Origin: an uncultured Flavobacteriaceae bacterium
GTDB taxonomy: Bacteria; Bacteroidota; Bacteroidia; Flavobacteriales; Flavobacteriaceae
DNA length: 8,809 bases
Direction of reading: 5' to 3'
Assembly (NCBI GenBank): GCA_913020685.1
Contig: CAJWAY010000046.1
Span: 1 to 8,809, forward strand
A model generated the notes under the pieces. The model did no database searches. It saw only the letters and a program-made list of their open reading frames with translations, and was not told the DNA's origin. The translations under genes were made by a program, and so were the position numbers. Within the stretch, counting starts at the first letter, position 1; every line of letters starts with the position of its first letter. Positions 1-5,589 of the stretch are shown here, in pieces.

Positions 1-133
1 CTTATTCACAGAGTAAATTTAAAATTTTTAAAAATCAAATTCAACGAACAACTGAGGAATAGTATTTTGCAGGGCGACAGTTAAAACTAAAGTGTTCTTT
101 AATCATAATTTAGGCCATTATTTTTATAGGAAT

Positions 134-442
134 TTACGAAAAAGAGGCTTCTTCCCATTCCATAAACCCACCTAGTAAATTAAAGGTTGAAAATATGCCT
201 GTCTGATTCATCAATTGACAGGCCTGAGAGCTTCGACTACCAGATCTACAATAAACATAATAGTTTTTGTTTGGATCCAAAGACTTAATTGACTCAATAA
301 ATTTATCGGCTTGGAGAATATCAATTAATTTTGCATTTGGTATATGACCTTCCTGAAATTCCTCAAATGTTCTTACATCAAGCAAAAAAGCATTTTCATC
401 ATTTTCAATTTTTTTTTTCCAATCCTCTTGTGATAAATTCAT
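134..442 (-). CDS. Single-domain rhodanese-like sulfurtransferase
   Basis: A 102-residue protein made of one rhodanese domain, the size of GlpE/PspE-type stand-alone rhodaneses. It shows LDVR at residues 21-24 (Asp22 and Arg24 are the usual conserved pair), EGHIPNA at 31-37, the active-site loop CRSGSRS at 65-71 with the persulfide-forming Cys65, and the C-terminal GGFMEW at 91-96. The intact Cys loop suggests real sulfur-transfer or persulfide chemistry; the substrate cannot be read from sequence. There is no signal peptide, so it is probably cytoplasmic. The start is an ATG with no Shine-Dalgarno, normal for Bacteroidota. Codons 9-11 lie in a run of ten A (T409-418 on the plus strand), a possible slippage site. 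The gene is divergent from the MarR gene and shares a 105-nt spacer with it. I saw no TAnnTTTG match on its own strand. Family call is firm; physiological role is unknown. Confidence 0.93.
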   Translation of the reverse strand: MNLSQEDWKKKIENDENAFLLDVRTFEEFQEGHIPNAKLIDILQADKFIESIKSLDPNKNYYVYCRSGSRSSQACQLMNQTGIFSTFNLLGGFMEWEEASFS

Positions 443-487
443 TGTTTTTTAATTTAAAGTTAATATTCTATTGCAAAAAAAATAAAT

Positions 488-521
488 TTTGTAGTAAGTT
501 TGTATTTTTCTTTTACATTTG
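488..521 (+). promoter_or_regulatory. Predicted promoter of the marR-yceI unit
   Basis: TACATTTG at 514-521 matches the Bacteroidota -7 consensus TAnnTTTG exactly. A TTTG at 488-491 lies 22 nt upstream, inside the 17-23 nt range described for -33/-7 promoters of this phylum. A second TTTG at 499-502 is too close (11 nt). Transcription would begin around 526-530, leaving roughly 20 nt before the MarR start at 548. The motif is short and the region AT-rich, so a chance match is possible. Confidence 0.5.
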
Positions 522-545
522 TATGAACAAATATTGTAGTTACAA
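517..545. promoter_or_regulatory. Candidate MarR operator: two adjacent inverted repeats
   Basis: ATTTGT-ATGA-ACAAAT at 517-532 is a perfect 6-4-6 inverted repeat that overlaps the last bases of the -7 element and the expected transcription start. A second repeat, TTGTA-GT-TACAA, lies at 534-545, ending two bases before the MarR start codon. MarR-family dimers typically bind palindromes of about 16-20 bp over their own promoter, so the position fits autorepression. Which repeat is bound, and by what, is inference. Confidence 0.4.
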
Positions 546-547
546 AT

Positions 548-979
548 ATGGAATCTATAGAATTGGCTAAAAATACTGTTGTAGGAATTCTAAAAGCAGG
601 GTCTAAAGTCGAAGAACATATTGGAGAAGTACTAAAGACCTTCGATATTTCATTACAACAGTTCAATGTACTAAGAATTTTAAGGGGGCGCAAGGGAATA
701 CCTGCAAATTTGCAAACTGTACAAAAAAGAATGATTCATAAAATGAGTAATACCACACGTTTGGTAGATAAATTAATTATAAAGAAATTAGTAGTTCGCA
801 AAACTTGTAAACTAAATAGAAGAAAAATTGAAATCACAATTACCGACAAAGGTTTGGATGTTTTGAGTAATCTCGATACTAAAATCCAGAAAACGGAGGC
901 TACTATATTGAAACCACTAAGCTTGGAAGAACAAAAAACTCTCAGAAATTTAATTAATAAAATAACTTTAAATCAGTAA
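548..979 (+). CDS. MarR-family winged-helix transcriptional regulator
   Basis: A 143-residue protein, the usual MarR length. It has an N-terminal helical dimerisation segment (about 1-33), then QQFNVLRILRG (38-47), the helix-turn-helix region around LQTVQKRMIHKMSNTTRLVDKL (55-76), a basic wing (KTCKLNRRKIEITITDKG, 85-102) and a C-terminal dimerisation helix containing LSLEEQKTLRNLI. These are the standard MarR elements. It is expected to be a homodimeric DNA-binding repressor or activator in the cytoplasm; the ligand cannot be inferred. Its only cysteine (Cys87) sits at the start of the wing. It lies 17 nt upstream of the yceI-like gene on the same strand, and MarR-YceI pairs are familiar in Bacteroidota, so it probably regulates itself and that gene and possibly the divergent rhodanese. 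The ATG at 548 gives a normal N-terminus and follows the candidate promoter at a sensible distance. Confidence 0.9.
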   Translation: MESIELAKNTVVGILKAGSKVEEHIGEVLKTFDISLQQFNVLRILRGRKGIPANLQTVQKRMIHKMSNTTRLVDKLIIKKLVVRKTCKLNRRKIEITITDKGLDVLSNLDTKIQKTEATILKPLSLEEQKTLRNLINKITLNQ

Positions 980-996
980 TATTTAAATCTTCAAAA

Positions 997-1575
997 ATGA
1001 AAGCAACCTTTAAATTTATTATCACTATAACTTTGACTCTGACTAGCATAGCCTTTTCATATTCTCAAAGCCTTACTGCTAACCAAACACAATCTGTAAT
1101 ACGTTGGTACGGTGAAGAACTGACAGGAAAAACTCATTTTGGTAATCTCAGTTTTAAAGAAGGACAGATCGAGCTACAAGATGGTTTGATTATCGGAGGA
1201 AATTTTGTAGTAAATATGATCTCACTCAGCGTTGAGGATTTATCAGGTGGTGCAAAAGCAAGACTAGAGGGTCACCTAAGGTCAGATGATTTTTTTAGTG
1301 TCGACAAATATCCCGAAGCAACCTTGAAAATTACCCAAAAAGCAAAATTTGAAGGAGATGTACAAAAACTATATGGTGAATTAACAATAAAGGGCATCAA
1401 ACACGCTGTTGAATTTACCATCATTTTGGGAGATAAAAAAACTGCAATAGCAAATTTGACCTTTGATCGATCCAAATACAACGTTCGTTTTCGTTCAGGT
1501 TCGTTTTTTGAAAACCTTGGCGACAAACTAATCTTAGACGATATCAGAATGGAAGTTAGTCTAAAGTGGAATTAG
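997..1575 (+). CDS. Secreted YceI-family (polyisoprenoid-binding lipocalin-like) protein
   Basis: A 192-residue protein with a clear signal peptide: a Lys near the start, a hydrophobic core at about 8-20, and a likely cleavage site near SYSQ (21-24). The mature part is a YceI domain: IRWYGEELTGKTHFGNL (35-51), LEGHLRSDDFFSVDKYPEATLKI (90-112), GELTIKGIKHAVEFTI (127-142), and a Bacteroidota-type end with DRSKYNVRFRSGSFFENLGDK (157-177). YceI proteins form a beta-barrel that binds polyisoprenoid lipids; the biological role is poorly defined, with links to stress and respiratory cofactors in other bacteria. Export to the periplasm is expected. It follows the MarR gene by 17 nt and is probably co-transcribed. 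No terminator is visible between its stop and the trp leader, so read-through would meet the attenuator terminator at 1704-1734. Confidence 0.92.
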   Translation: MKATFKFIITITLTLTSIAFSYSQSLTANQTQSVIRWYGEELTGKTHFGNLSFKEGQIELQDGLIIGGNFVVNMISLSVEDLSGGAKARLEGHLRSDDFFSVDKYPEATLKITQKAKFEGDVQKLYGELTIKGIKHAVEFTIILGDKKTAIANLTFDRSKYNVRFRSGSFFENLGDKLILDDIRMEVSLKWN

Positions 1576-1596
1576 GCTGAAAAAATAAATATTAGG

Positions 1597-1625
1597 TTGC
1601 ATTAATGTTTTTTCATTTATATTTG
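1597..1625 (+). promoter_or_regulatory. Predicted trp operon promoter
   Basis: TATATTTG at 1618-1625 is an exact match to the Bacteroidota -7 consensus TAnnTTTG, and TTG at 1597-1599 lies 18 nt upstream as a -33 element. Initiation a few bases after the -7 element would fall at about 1629-1633, on or beside the start codon of the leader ORF at 1630. A promoter further upstream, or read-through from the yceI-like gene, cannot be excluded. Confidence 0.6.
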
Positions 1626-1629
1626 CTCC

Positions 1630-1677
1630 ATGAATTGCGAAAATTTTCAAATAAGCTGGTGGATCAAAATTTTGTAA
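1630..1677 (+). CDS. trpL: trp operon leader peptide (tandem Trp codons)
   Basis: A 15-codon ORF, MNCENFQISWWIKIL, with two consecutive TGG codons at 1657-1662. It lies between the predicted trp promoter and an intrinsic terminator directly upstream of trpE, the position and content expected of a transcription-attenuation leader. Two adjacent Trp codons in 15 is striking beside the operon's own proteins, which carry 8 Trp in 2101 residues. No in-frame upstream start exists: the frame has a TAA at 1603-1605 and no ATG between, so the start at 1630 is the only ATG choice. There is no Shine-Dalgarno, and the predicted transcription start almost coincides with the ATG, so it may be translated as a leaderless or near-leaderless message. 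The peptide itself probably has no function after synthesis; its translation is the sensor. The symbol is given by analogy with trpL of other bacteria. Confidence 0.85.
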   Translation: MNCENFQISWWIKIL

Positions 1678-1724
1678 ACATTTTGTGATACCCTAGTATA
1701 TATAAAAGGCTTGTCATCACGACA
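1656..1724 (+). promoter_or_regulatory. trp attenuator RNA: alternative pause and antiterminator pairings
   Basis: Pairing by eye gives mutually exclusive folds. In the pause hairpin, 1656-1670 (including both Trp codons) pairs with 1680-1696: 1666-1670 with 1680-1684, 1663-1665 with 1687-1689, 1661-1662 with 1691-1692, and 1656-1659 with 1693-1696 (one G-U), with small bulges and loop 1671-1679. If a ribosome stalls at 1657-1662, the 3' arm is freed and can pair with the terminator: GTGAT 1685-1689 with ATCAC 1716-1720 (the terminator loop), 1690-1691 with 1713-1714, and CCT 1692-1694 with AGG 1707-1709, which blocks the terminator. From memory, Rfam holds a 'Bacteroid-trp' motif of this kind (Trp-rich short ORF plus terminator before Bacteroidota trp genes), and this is probably an instance. 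The individual pairings are hand-drawn, not energy-calculated. Confidence 0.72.
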
Positions 1725-1734
1725 AGCCTTTTTT
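1704..1734 (+). terminator. Intrinsic terminator of the trp attenuator
   Basis: AAAAGGCTTGTC (1704-1715) is perfectly complementary to GACAAGCCTTTT (1721-1732), a 12-bp stem with the 5-nt loop ATCAC, followed by a T run through 1734. This is a textbook Rho-independent terminator. It ends only 11 nt before the trpE start and so can only act as a regulated barrier to trpE, although it could also end read-through transcripts from the marR-yceI unit. Confidence 0.92.
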
Positions 1735-1745
1735 AATTTTACAAC

Positions 1746-3149
1746 ATGAATAAAAGGTTTAAATTGTATTCCGAGCACCAAAAAATTCTTGCGGACACTC
1801 TCACCCCGGTTAGCGTCTATCTCAAAATAAGGGATCAATTTCCCCATAGCTTACTGCTAGAGAGCAGCGACTACGATGCCAGAGCCAATAACTTCTCTTA
1901 TATCTGTTGCAACCCTATTGCCAGCCTGAGTATCAGCGGGGGAAAAATAACATATAACTTTCCAAACGGAAGTAATCAAGAAAAAAACTTGACTGTAGCA
2001 GACCAAGTCCCCGAGATAGTTCAAGATTTTGCGCAGCAATTCGAGTCAAAAAAATTCCCTTTCAAATTCATCACTAATGGACTTTTTGGATTCATCGCAC
2101 ATGAGGCAGTCACCCACTTTGAAAATTTATCTCTTAGAAAAGACAAAGACAATCTGGAGCTCCCTGAAATCTATTATGCCGTTTACCAAAACATTATCGC
2201 GATCAGTCTTTTTAATCATGAGGCGCATTTGTTTTCTCATAGTTATGATGGGCTGAATAACCTAGATGAGATTGAAAGAATTCTCAAAAAAGGGAACACT
2301 ACATCATATCAATTCAAAAAACAAGGTGAAAAATTATCAAACCTCACAGATGAAGAGTTTATCTCGCTTGTCAATAAGGCCAAGGAACACTGTTTTAGGG
2401 GGGATGTTTTTCAGTTGGTGCTTTCACGCCAATTTTCGCAGGGCTTTTCGGGAGATGAATTCAATGTTTACCGCACATTGAGATCCATTAACCCCTCGCC
2501 TTATCTTTTCTTTTTTGACTACGGTGATTTTAAAATTTTTGGTAGCTCGCCCGAGGCACAGCTAGTGGTTGAACAAGGCAAAGCTGAAATTCACCCAATT
2601 GCCGGTACTTTTAAAAGAACTGGCAATGATCAGGAAGACTTAGCCTCGGCTGAACTTTTGGCATCCGATCCCAAAGAAAACTCTGAACATGTAATGCTGG
2701 TTGATCTCGCTCGTAACGACCTGAGCCGAAACGGCAATGAAGTTGTCGTAGAAAAAAATAGGGAAATACAATTTTTCTCTCACGTAATTCACCTGGTTTC
2801 TAAGGTTACAGCTTATCTTAAATCTTATACTAAAACTTTTCAAGTGGTAGCTGATACTTTCCCTGCGGGAACATTAAGCGGCGCACCAAAACATATGGCC
2901 CTCCAGCTGATTGATCGCTACGAAAACACCGCCCGAAATGCTTATGGAGGAGCATTGGGGTATATGGATTTTGAGGGCAACTTCAACCACTGCATCATAA
3001 TCCGTTCTTTTACAAGTAAAAACCAACAACTACACTATCAAGCGGGAGCAGGTATAGTGTCTAAATCCACACCGGAAAACGAATTACAAGAGGTGTACAA
3101 TAAATTGGGAGCCTTGGACAAAGCCTTAACAATGGCCGAAAAATTATAA
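1746..3149 (+). CDS. trpE: Anthranilate synthase component I
   Basis: A 467-residue chorismate-utilising enzyme that converts chorismate to anthranilate with ammonia supplied by TrpG; first committed step of tryptophan synthesis, cytoplasmic. The N-terminal domain contains LLES (37-40), the motif linked to feedback binding of tryptophan, so enzyme inhibition probably adds to attenuation. The C-terminal catalytic domain shows FRGDVFQLVLSRQF (217-230), SPYLFFFDYGDFKIFGSSPE (251-270), PIAGTFKRTG (284-293), HVMLVDLARNDLSR (315-328), FPAGTLSGAPK (372-382) and YQAGAGIVSKSTPENE (431-446), all TrpE signatures. PIAGTFKRTG replaces the PIAGTRPRG of proteobacterial enzymes and is the usual Bacteroidota form. 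No Trp residue is present. The ATG lies 11 nt after the attenuator T run and lacks a Shine-Dalgarno. The trpG start follows after 2 nt. PabB is a related alternative, but the operon context and LLES support TrpE. Confidence 0.97.
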   Translation: MNKRFKLYSEHQKILADTLTPVSVYLKIRDQFPHSLLLESSDYDARANNFSYICCNPIASLSISGGKITYNFPNGSNQEKNLTVADQVPEIVQDFAQQFESKKFPFKFITNGLFGFIAHEAVTHFENLSLRKDKDNLELPEIYYAVYQNIIAISLFNHEAHLFSHSYDGLNNLDEIERILKKGNTTSYQFKKQGEKLSNLTDEEFISLVNKAKEHCFRGDVFQLVLSRQFSQGFSGDEFNVYRTLRSINPSPYLFFFDYGDFKIFGSSPEAQLVVEQGKAEIHPIAGTFKRTGNDQEDLASAELLASDPKENSEHVMLVDLARNDLSRNGNEVVVEKNREIQFFSHVIHLVSKVTAYLKSYTKTFQVVADTFPAGTLSGAPKHMALQLIDRYENTARNAYGGALGYMDFEGNFNHCIIIRSFTSKNQQLHYQAGAGIVSKSTPENELQEVYNKLGALDKALTMAEKL

Positions 3150-3151
3150 GT

Positions 3152-3715
3152 ATGAAAAAAATATTTGTCATTGATAATTACGATTCCTTTACCTACAATT
3201 TGGTACATTACATAGAGGAATTGGGAGCCAAAGTCACAGTAAGGCGGAACGATCAATTTGAGCTTTCAGAACCCGAGGAGTATGAATATCTATTGCTCTC
3301 TCCGGGTCCTGGTATCCCAGATGAAGCGGGGTTGCTAAAGGCAACCATCGAAAGATACGCTTCAACAAAAAAAATTCTCGGAGTTTGTTTGGGTCAGCAG
3401 GCAATAGGAGAAGTTTTTGGAGCTAGCCTTGTCAATTTGGATACCGTTTTCCACGGAGTAGCTACGCCAGTTAGGGTGGCCGAGGACGACCTGTTGTTCA
3501 AAGACTTACCTCAAATTTTTGATGTGGGACGATATCACTCATGGGTTGTTCAAACCCCATTGCCGAGGGATTTGGTTGCCACCTCTTTTGATGAAAACCA
3601 ACAATTGATGTCCCTCAGACATAAAAGCCTGCCGATCAGGGCTGTACAATTTCACCCCGAATCCATTTTGACACCATACGGAAAAAAAATATTAGAAAAC
3701 TGGATCAATAGCTAA
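3152..3715 (+). CDS. trpG: Anthranilate synthase component II (glutamine amidotransferase)
   Basis: A 187-residue class I glutamine amidotransferase that releases ammonia from glutamine and channels it to TrpE. Visible motifs are DNYDSFTYNL (8-17), LLLSPGPGIPDEAG (47-60), the nucleophile elbow GVCLGQQAIGE (77-87) with Cys79, HGVATPV (101-107), GRYHSW (126-131) and the AVQFHPES block (164-171) with His168 and Glu170, completing the Cys-His-Glu triad. It is a stand-alone subunit of normal length, not fused to TrpE or TrpD. The start is 2 nt after the trpE stop and trpD begins 3 nt after its stop, which implies translational coupling and matched subunit synthesis. The same protein might also serve PabB in folate synthesis, as in some bacteria, but nothing here tests that. 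Confidence 0.97.
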   Translation: MKKIFVIDNYDSFTYNLVHYIEELGAKVTVRRNDQFELSEPEEYEYLLLSPGPGIPDEAGLLKATIERYASTKKILGVCLGQQAIGEVFGASLVNLDTVFHGVATPVRVAEDDLLFKDLPQIFDVGRYHSWVVQTPLPRDLVATSFDENQQLMSLRHKSLPIRAVQFHPESILTPYGKKILENWINS

Positions 3716-3718
3716 AAA

Positions 3719-4714
3719 ATGGAAGCCATACTCAACCGCCTGACCCATCACGAAACCTTAGATAGAAAAGAGTCAGAAGGCTTGCTAACGGACATCACAA
3801 AGGGAAAGTTCAACCCAAGTCAGATTGCCTCTTTTTTGACCGTATTCATGATGCGTAGTATCACCCTCGAAGAACTCGAAGGTTTTAGAAAAGCACTGCA
3901 AAAGCTTTGTTTGTTCATCGACTTGAGTGAATTCAGTCCGATCGATCTATGCGGAACGGGCGGAGACGGAAAAAATACCTTTAATATCTCTACCCTCGCT
4001 TCCTTTATCACTGCAGGAGCTGGAGTTAAGGTTGCGAAACATGGTAATTACGGTGTTTCTTCGGGCTGTGGTTCCAGCAATGTACTGGAACATCTGGGGA
4101 TTCGGTTTTCAAATGATGCAGATTTTATCAAACGATGTATCGATCAAGCAGGAATTTGCACTCTTCACGCCCCTCTCTTCCACCCGGCCATGAAAAATGT
4201 TGCTCCTATCCGAAGGGAACTGGGTGTCAAGACTTTTTTTAACATGCTAGGGCCACTGGTCAATCCGACCTTTCCCAAACATCAACTCACAGGGGTTTTT
4301 AATTTAGAATTAGCAAGGCTGTACGGCTACCTCTTCCAAAAAACGGATCAAAATTTTACCATAATACATGCCTTGGATGGTTATGATGAAATTTCACTAA
4401 CTGGTCCGGCTAAGGCGATCAGAAATAATGGGGAAAGTATTATTGCTCCTCAAGATTTTGGTTTGCTAGCACTGGACGAAAAACAAATAAGTGGTGGTTC
4501 AACAGTCCCCTCTTCTGCTGCCATCTTTACGGCCATATTGGATGGAAAAGGCAGCCAGGCTCAGAACGATGTAGTCTGTGCCAATGCTGCTATGGCCATA
4601 GCAACTGCCACCAACTGTACTCCACTGGAGGGTTTTGAAAAAGCAAAAGTCTCCCTACTCTCGGGACAAGCAGCCAAATCATTTAAAACACTACAAAATC
4701 TCAGTGCATCATGA
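3719..4714 (+). CDS. trpD: Anthranilate phosphoribosyltransferase
   Basis: A 331-residue enzyme that joins anthranilate to the phosphoribosyl group of PRPP. It begins with the helical nucleoside-phosphorylase-type N-terminal domain (about 1-70). PRPP-binding motifs follow: CGTGGDGKNTFNIST (78-92) and KHGNYGVSSGCGSSNVLE (107-124). Arg165 in APIRREL marks the anthranilate-binding region, NMLGPLVNP is at 175-183 and HALDGYDEIS at 217-226, the last containing the Asp-Glu pair that binds metal in this family. KHGNYGVSS replaces the KHGNR.VSS of many homologues; the Arg-to-Tyr change at 111 looks like a lineage variant because the surrounding motif is intact. Length is typical and there is no TrpG fusion. 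The stop overlaps the trpC start by 4 nt (ATGA at 4711-4714). No Trp residue is present. Confidence 0.97.
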   Translation: MEAILNRLTHHETLDRKESEGLLTDITKGKFNPSQIASFLTVFMMRSITLEELEGFRKALQKLCLFIDLSEFSPIDLCGTGGDGKNTFNISTLASFITAGAGVKVAKHGNYGVSSGCGSSNVLEHLGIRFSNDADFIKRCIDQAGICTLHAPLFHPAMKNVAPIRRELGVKTFFNMLGPLVNPTFPKHQLTGVFNLELARLYGYLFQKTDQNFTIIHALDGYDEISLTGPAKAIRNNGESIIAPQDFGLLALDEKQISGGSTVPSSAAIFTAILDGKGSQAQNDVVCANAAMAIATATNCTPLEGFEKAKVSLLSGQAAKSFKTLQNLSAS

Positions 4715-5496
4715 CTATACTGGACCGCATAATCGCAAACAAAATCAAGGAAGTTGAACTGAGAATGAGAGCATTTCCTCAGACCTTTTGGGAACAATCT
4801 CCTTGGTTTGAACGAGAGGCCTTGTCTTTGTCCCAAGGGTTGAAGAATAGTCCCACGGGCATCATAGCAGAGCACAAAAGACGTTCCCCTTCACTGGATA
4901 ATATTAACAGTAATTTGTCTATACACAAGGTCGCCCAAGATTATCAAAAAGCTGGAGTAACTGGGATCTCTGTACTTACTGATCAAAAATATTTTGGGGG
5001 CAGTTTGGAGGATTTGACCGCTGCTAGGGCAGAATGCCAAATTCCAATCTTGAGAAAAGAATTCATCATCGATCCCTATCAATTGTTCGAAGCCAAAGCC
5101 CACGGTGCAGATGTCATCTTATTGATTGCAGCCGTTTTGGATCGGGAACGGATCAAACAACTTTCCCATACTGCACAAAGCATAGGCTTAGAGGTACTTT
5201 TGGAAGTTCACAACCAAGAAGAGTTGAACAAAGCCCTAATGCCCTCTTTGGATATGATAGGGGTGAACAACCGTAACCTCAAAACTTTTGAAGTTAGCTT
5301 AGAAAACAGCATAGCTTTAGCCGAGTTCATCCCAAACGATTTTGTGAAAGTATCCGAGAGCGGTATCAGTTCAACTGGAGCCATTAAGGCTTTAAAGCCC
5401 TATGGATACGAGGGATTTTTGATCGGAGAAAACTTTATGAAAACCAAATCTCCTGGCCTTGCTGCATCAAGTTTAATCAAAAACCTAATCCAGTAA
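4711..5496 (+). CDS. trpC: Indole-3-glycerol phosphate synthase
   Basis: A 261-residue TIM-barrel enzyme that closes the indole ring of CdRP with loss of CO2 and water. By family knowledge, its catalytic residues map to Glu54 and Lys56 in AEHKRRSPS (53-61), Lys116 in PILRKEFIIDPYQ (112-124), Glu165 in LEVLLEVH (160-167), Asn186 in IGVNNRNL (183-190) and Glu216-Ser217 in VSESGI (214-219). The phosphate-binding end carries FLIGENFM (236-243). It is monofunctional, not fused to TrpF as in enteric bacteria. One small oddity is that SPS is followed by LDNIN, where most homologues I know have a Lys (SPSK). It overlaps trpD by 4 nt but is followed by an 89-nt gap before trpF, the only loose junction in the operon. 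Confidence 0.97.
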   Translation: MTILDRIIANKIKEVELRMRAFPQTFWEQSPWFEREALSLSQGLKNSPTGIIAEHKRRSPSLDNINSNLSIHKVAQDYQKAGVTGISVLTDQKYFGGSLEDLTAARAECQIPILRKEFIIDPYQLFEAKAHGADVILLIAAVLDRERIKQLSHTAQSIGLEVLLEVHNQEELNKALMPSLDMIGVNNRNLKTFEVSLENSIALAEFIPNDFVKVSESGISSTGAIKALKPYGYEGFLIGENFMKTKSPGLAASSLIKNLIQ

Positions 5497-5589
5497 AGCC
5501 CTCAAAAATTAATTTAAAACAGCAAAGATATGTCCTTAAAAAAATATACAGTTAGACAAATGGAGGTTAATTTCAATTTAAATAGATGA
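5497..5589 (+). other. trpC-trpF spacer with a 19-codon ORF of doubtful status
   Basis: All other trp junctions overlap or have 2-3 nt gaps, but 89 nt separate trpC and trpF. The spacer is AT-rich, with no visible hairpin terminator and no TAnnTTTG promoter on the plus strand. It contains an ORF from ATG 5530 to TGA 5589, MSLKKYTVRQMEVNFNLNR, whose stop overlaps the trpF start as ATGA, the arrangement used elsewhere in this operon for coupling. The peptide resembles nothing I recognise. It could be a coupling ORF that carries ribosomes to trpF, or a chance reading frame. Confidence 0.25.

Noticed and set aside
1..84. Plus-strand open frame entering from the left edge and ending at TAA 82-84 (27 codons, ending in ILQGDS)
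   Set aside because: It is too short and has no recognisable motif. Another plus frame is also open to position 62, so neither can be called the tail of a real gene.
1578..1745. Leader region as a T-box or small-molecule riboswitch
   Set aside because: There is no T-box sequence or specifier architecture, and T-boxes are mainly a Firmicutes mechanism. The Trp-codon ORF plus terminator explains the region.
3719..4714. KHGNYGVSS in TrpD as a damaged active site
   Set aside because: The rest of the PRPP and anthranilate motifs is intact, and the change looks like a lineage variant rather than loss of function.
4561..4875. Minus-strand 104-codon open frame opposite trpD-trpC, and a similar 116-codon one opposite trpB (6580-6930)
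   Set aside because: Both lie wholly opposite well-conserved trp genes and show no domain or motif. They are antisense shadows of the coding strand.
5562..5566. GGAGG as a Shine-Dalgarno site for trpF
   Set aside because: It lies 19 nt before the trpF start, too far for normal spacing, and the other genes here do not use Shine-Dalgarno sequences.
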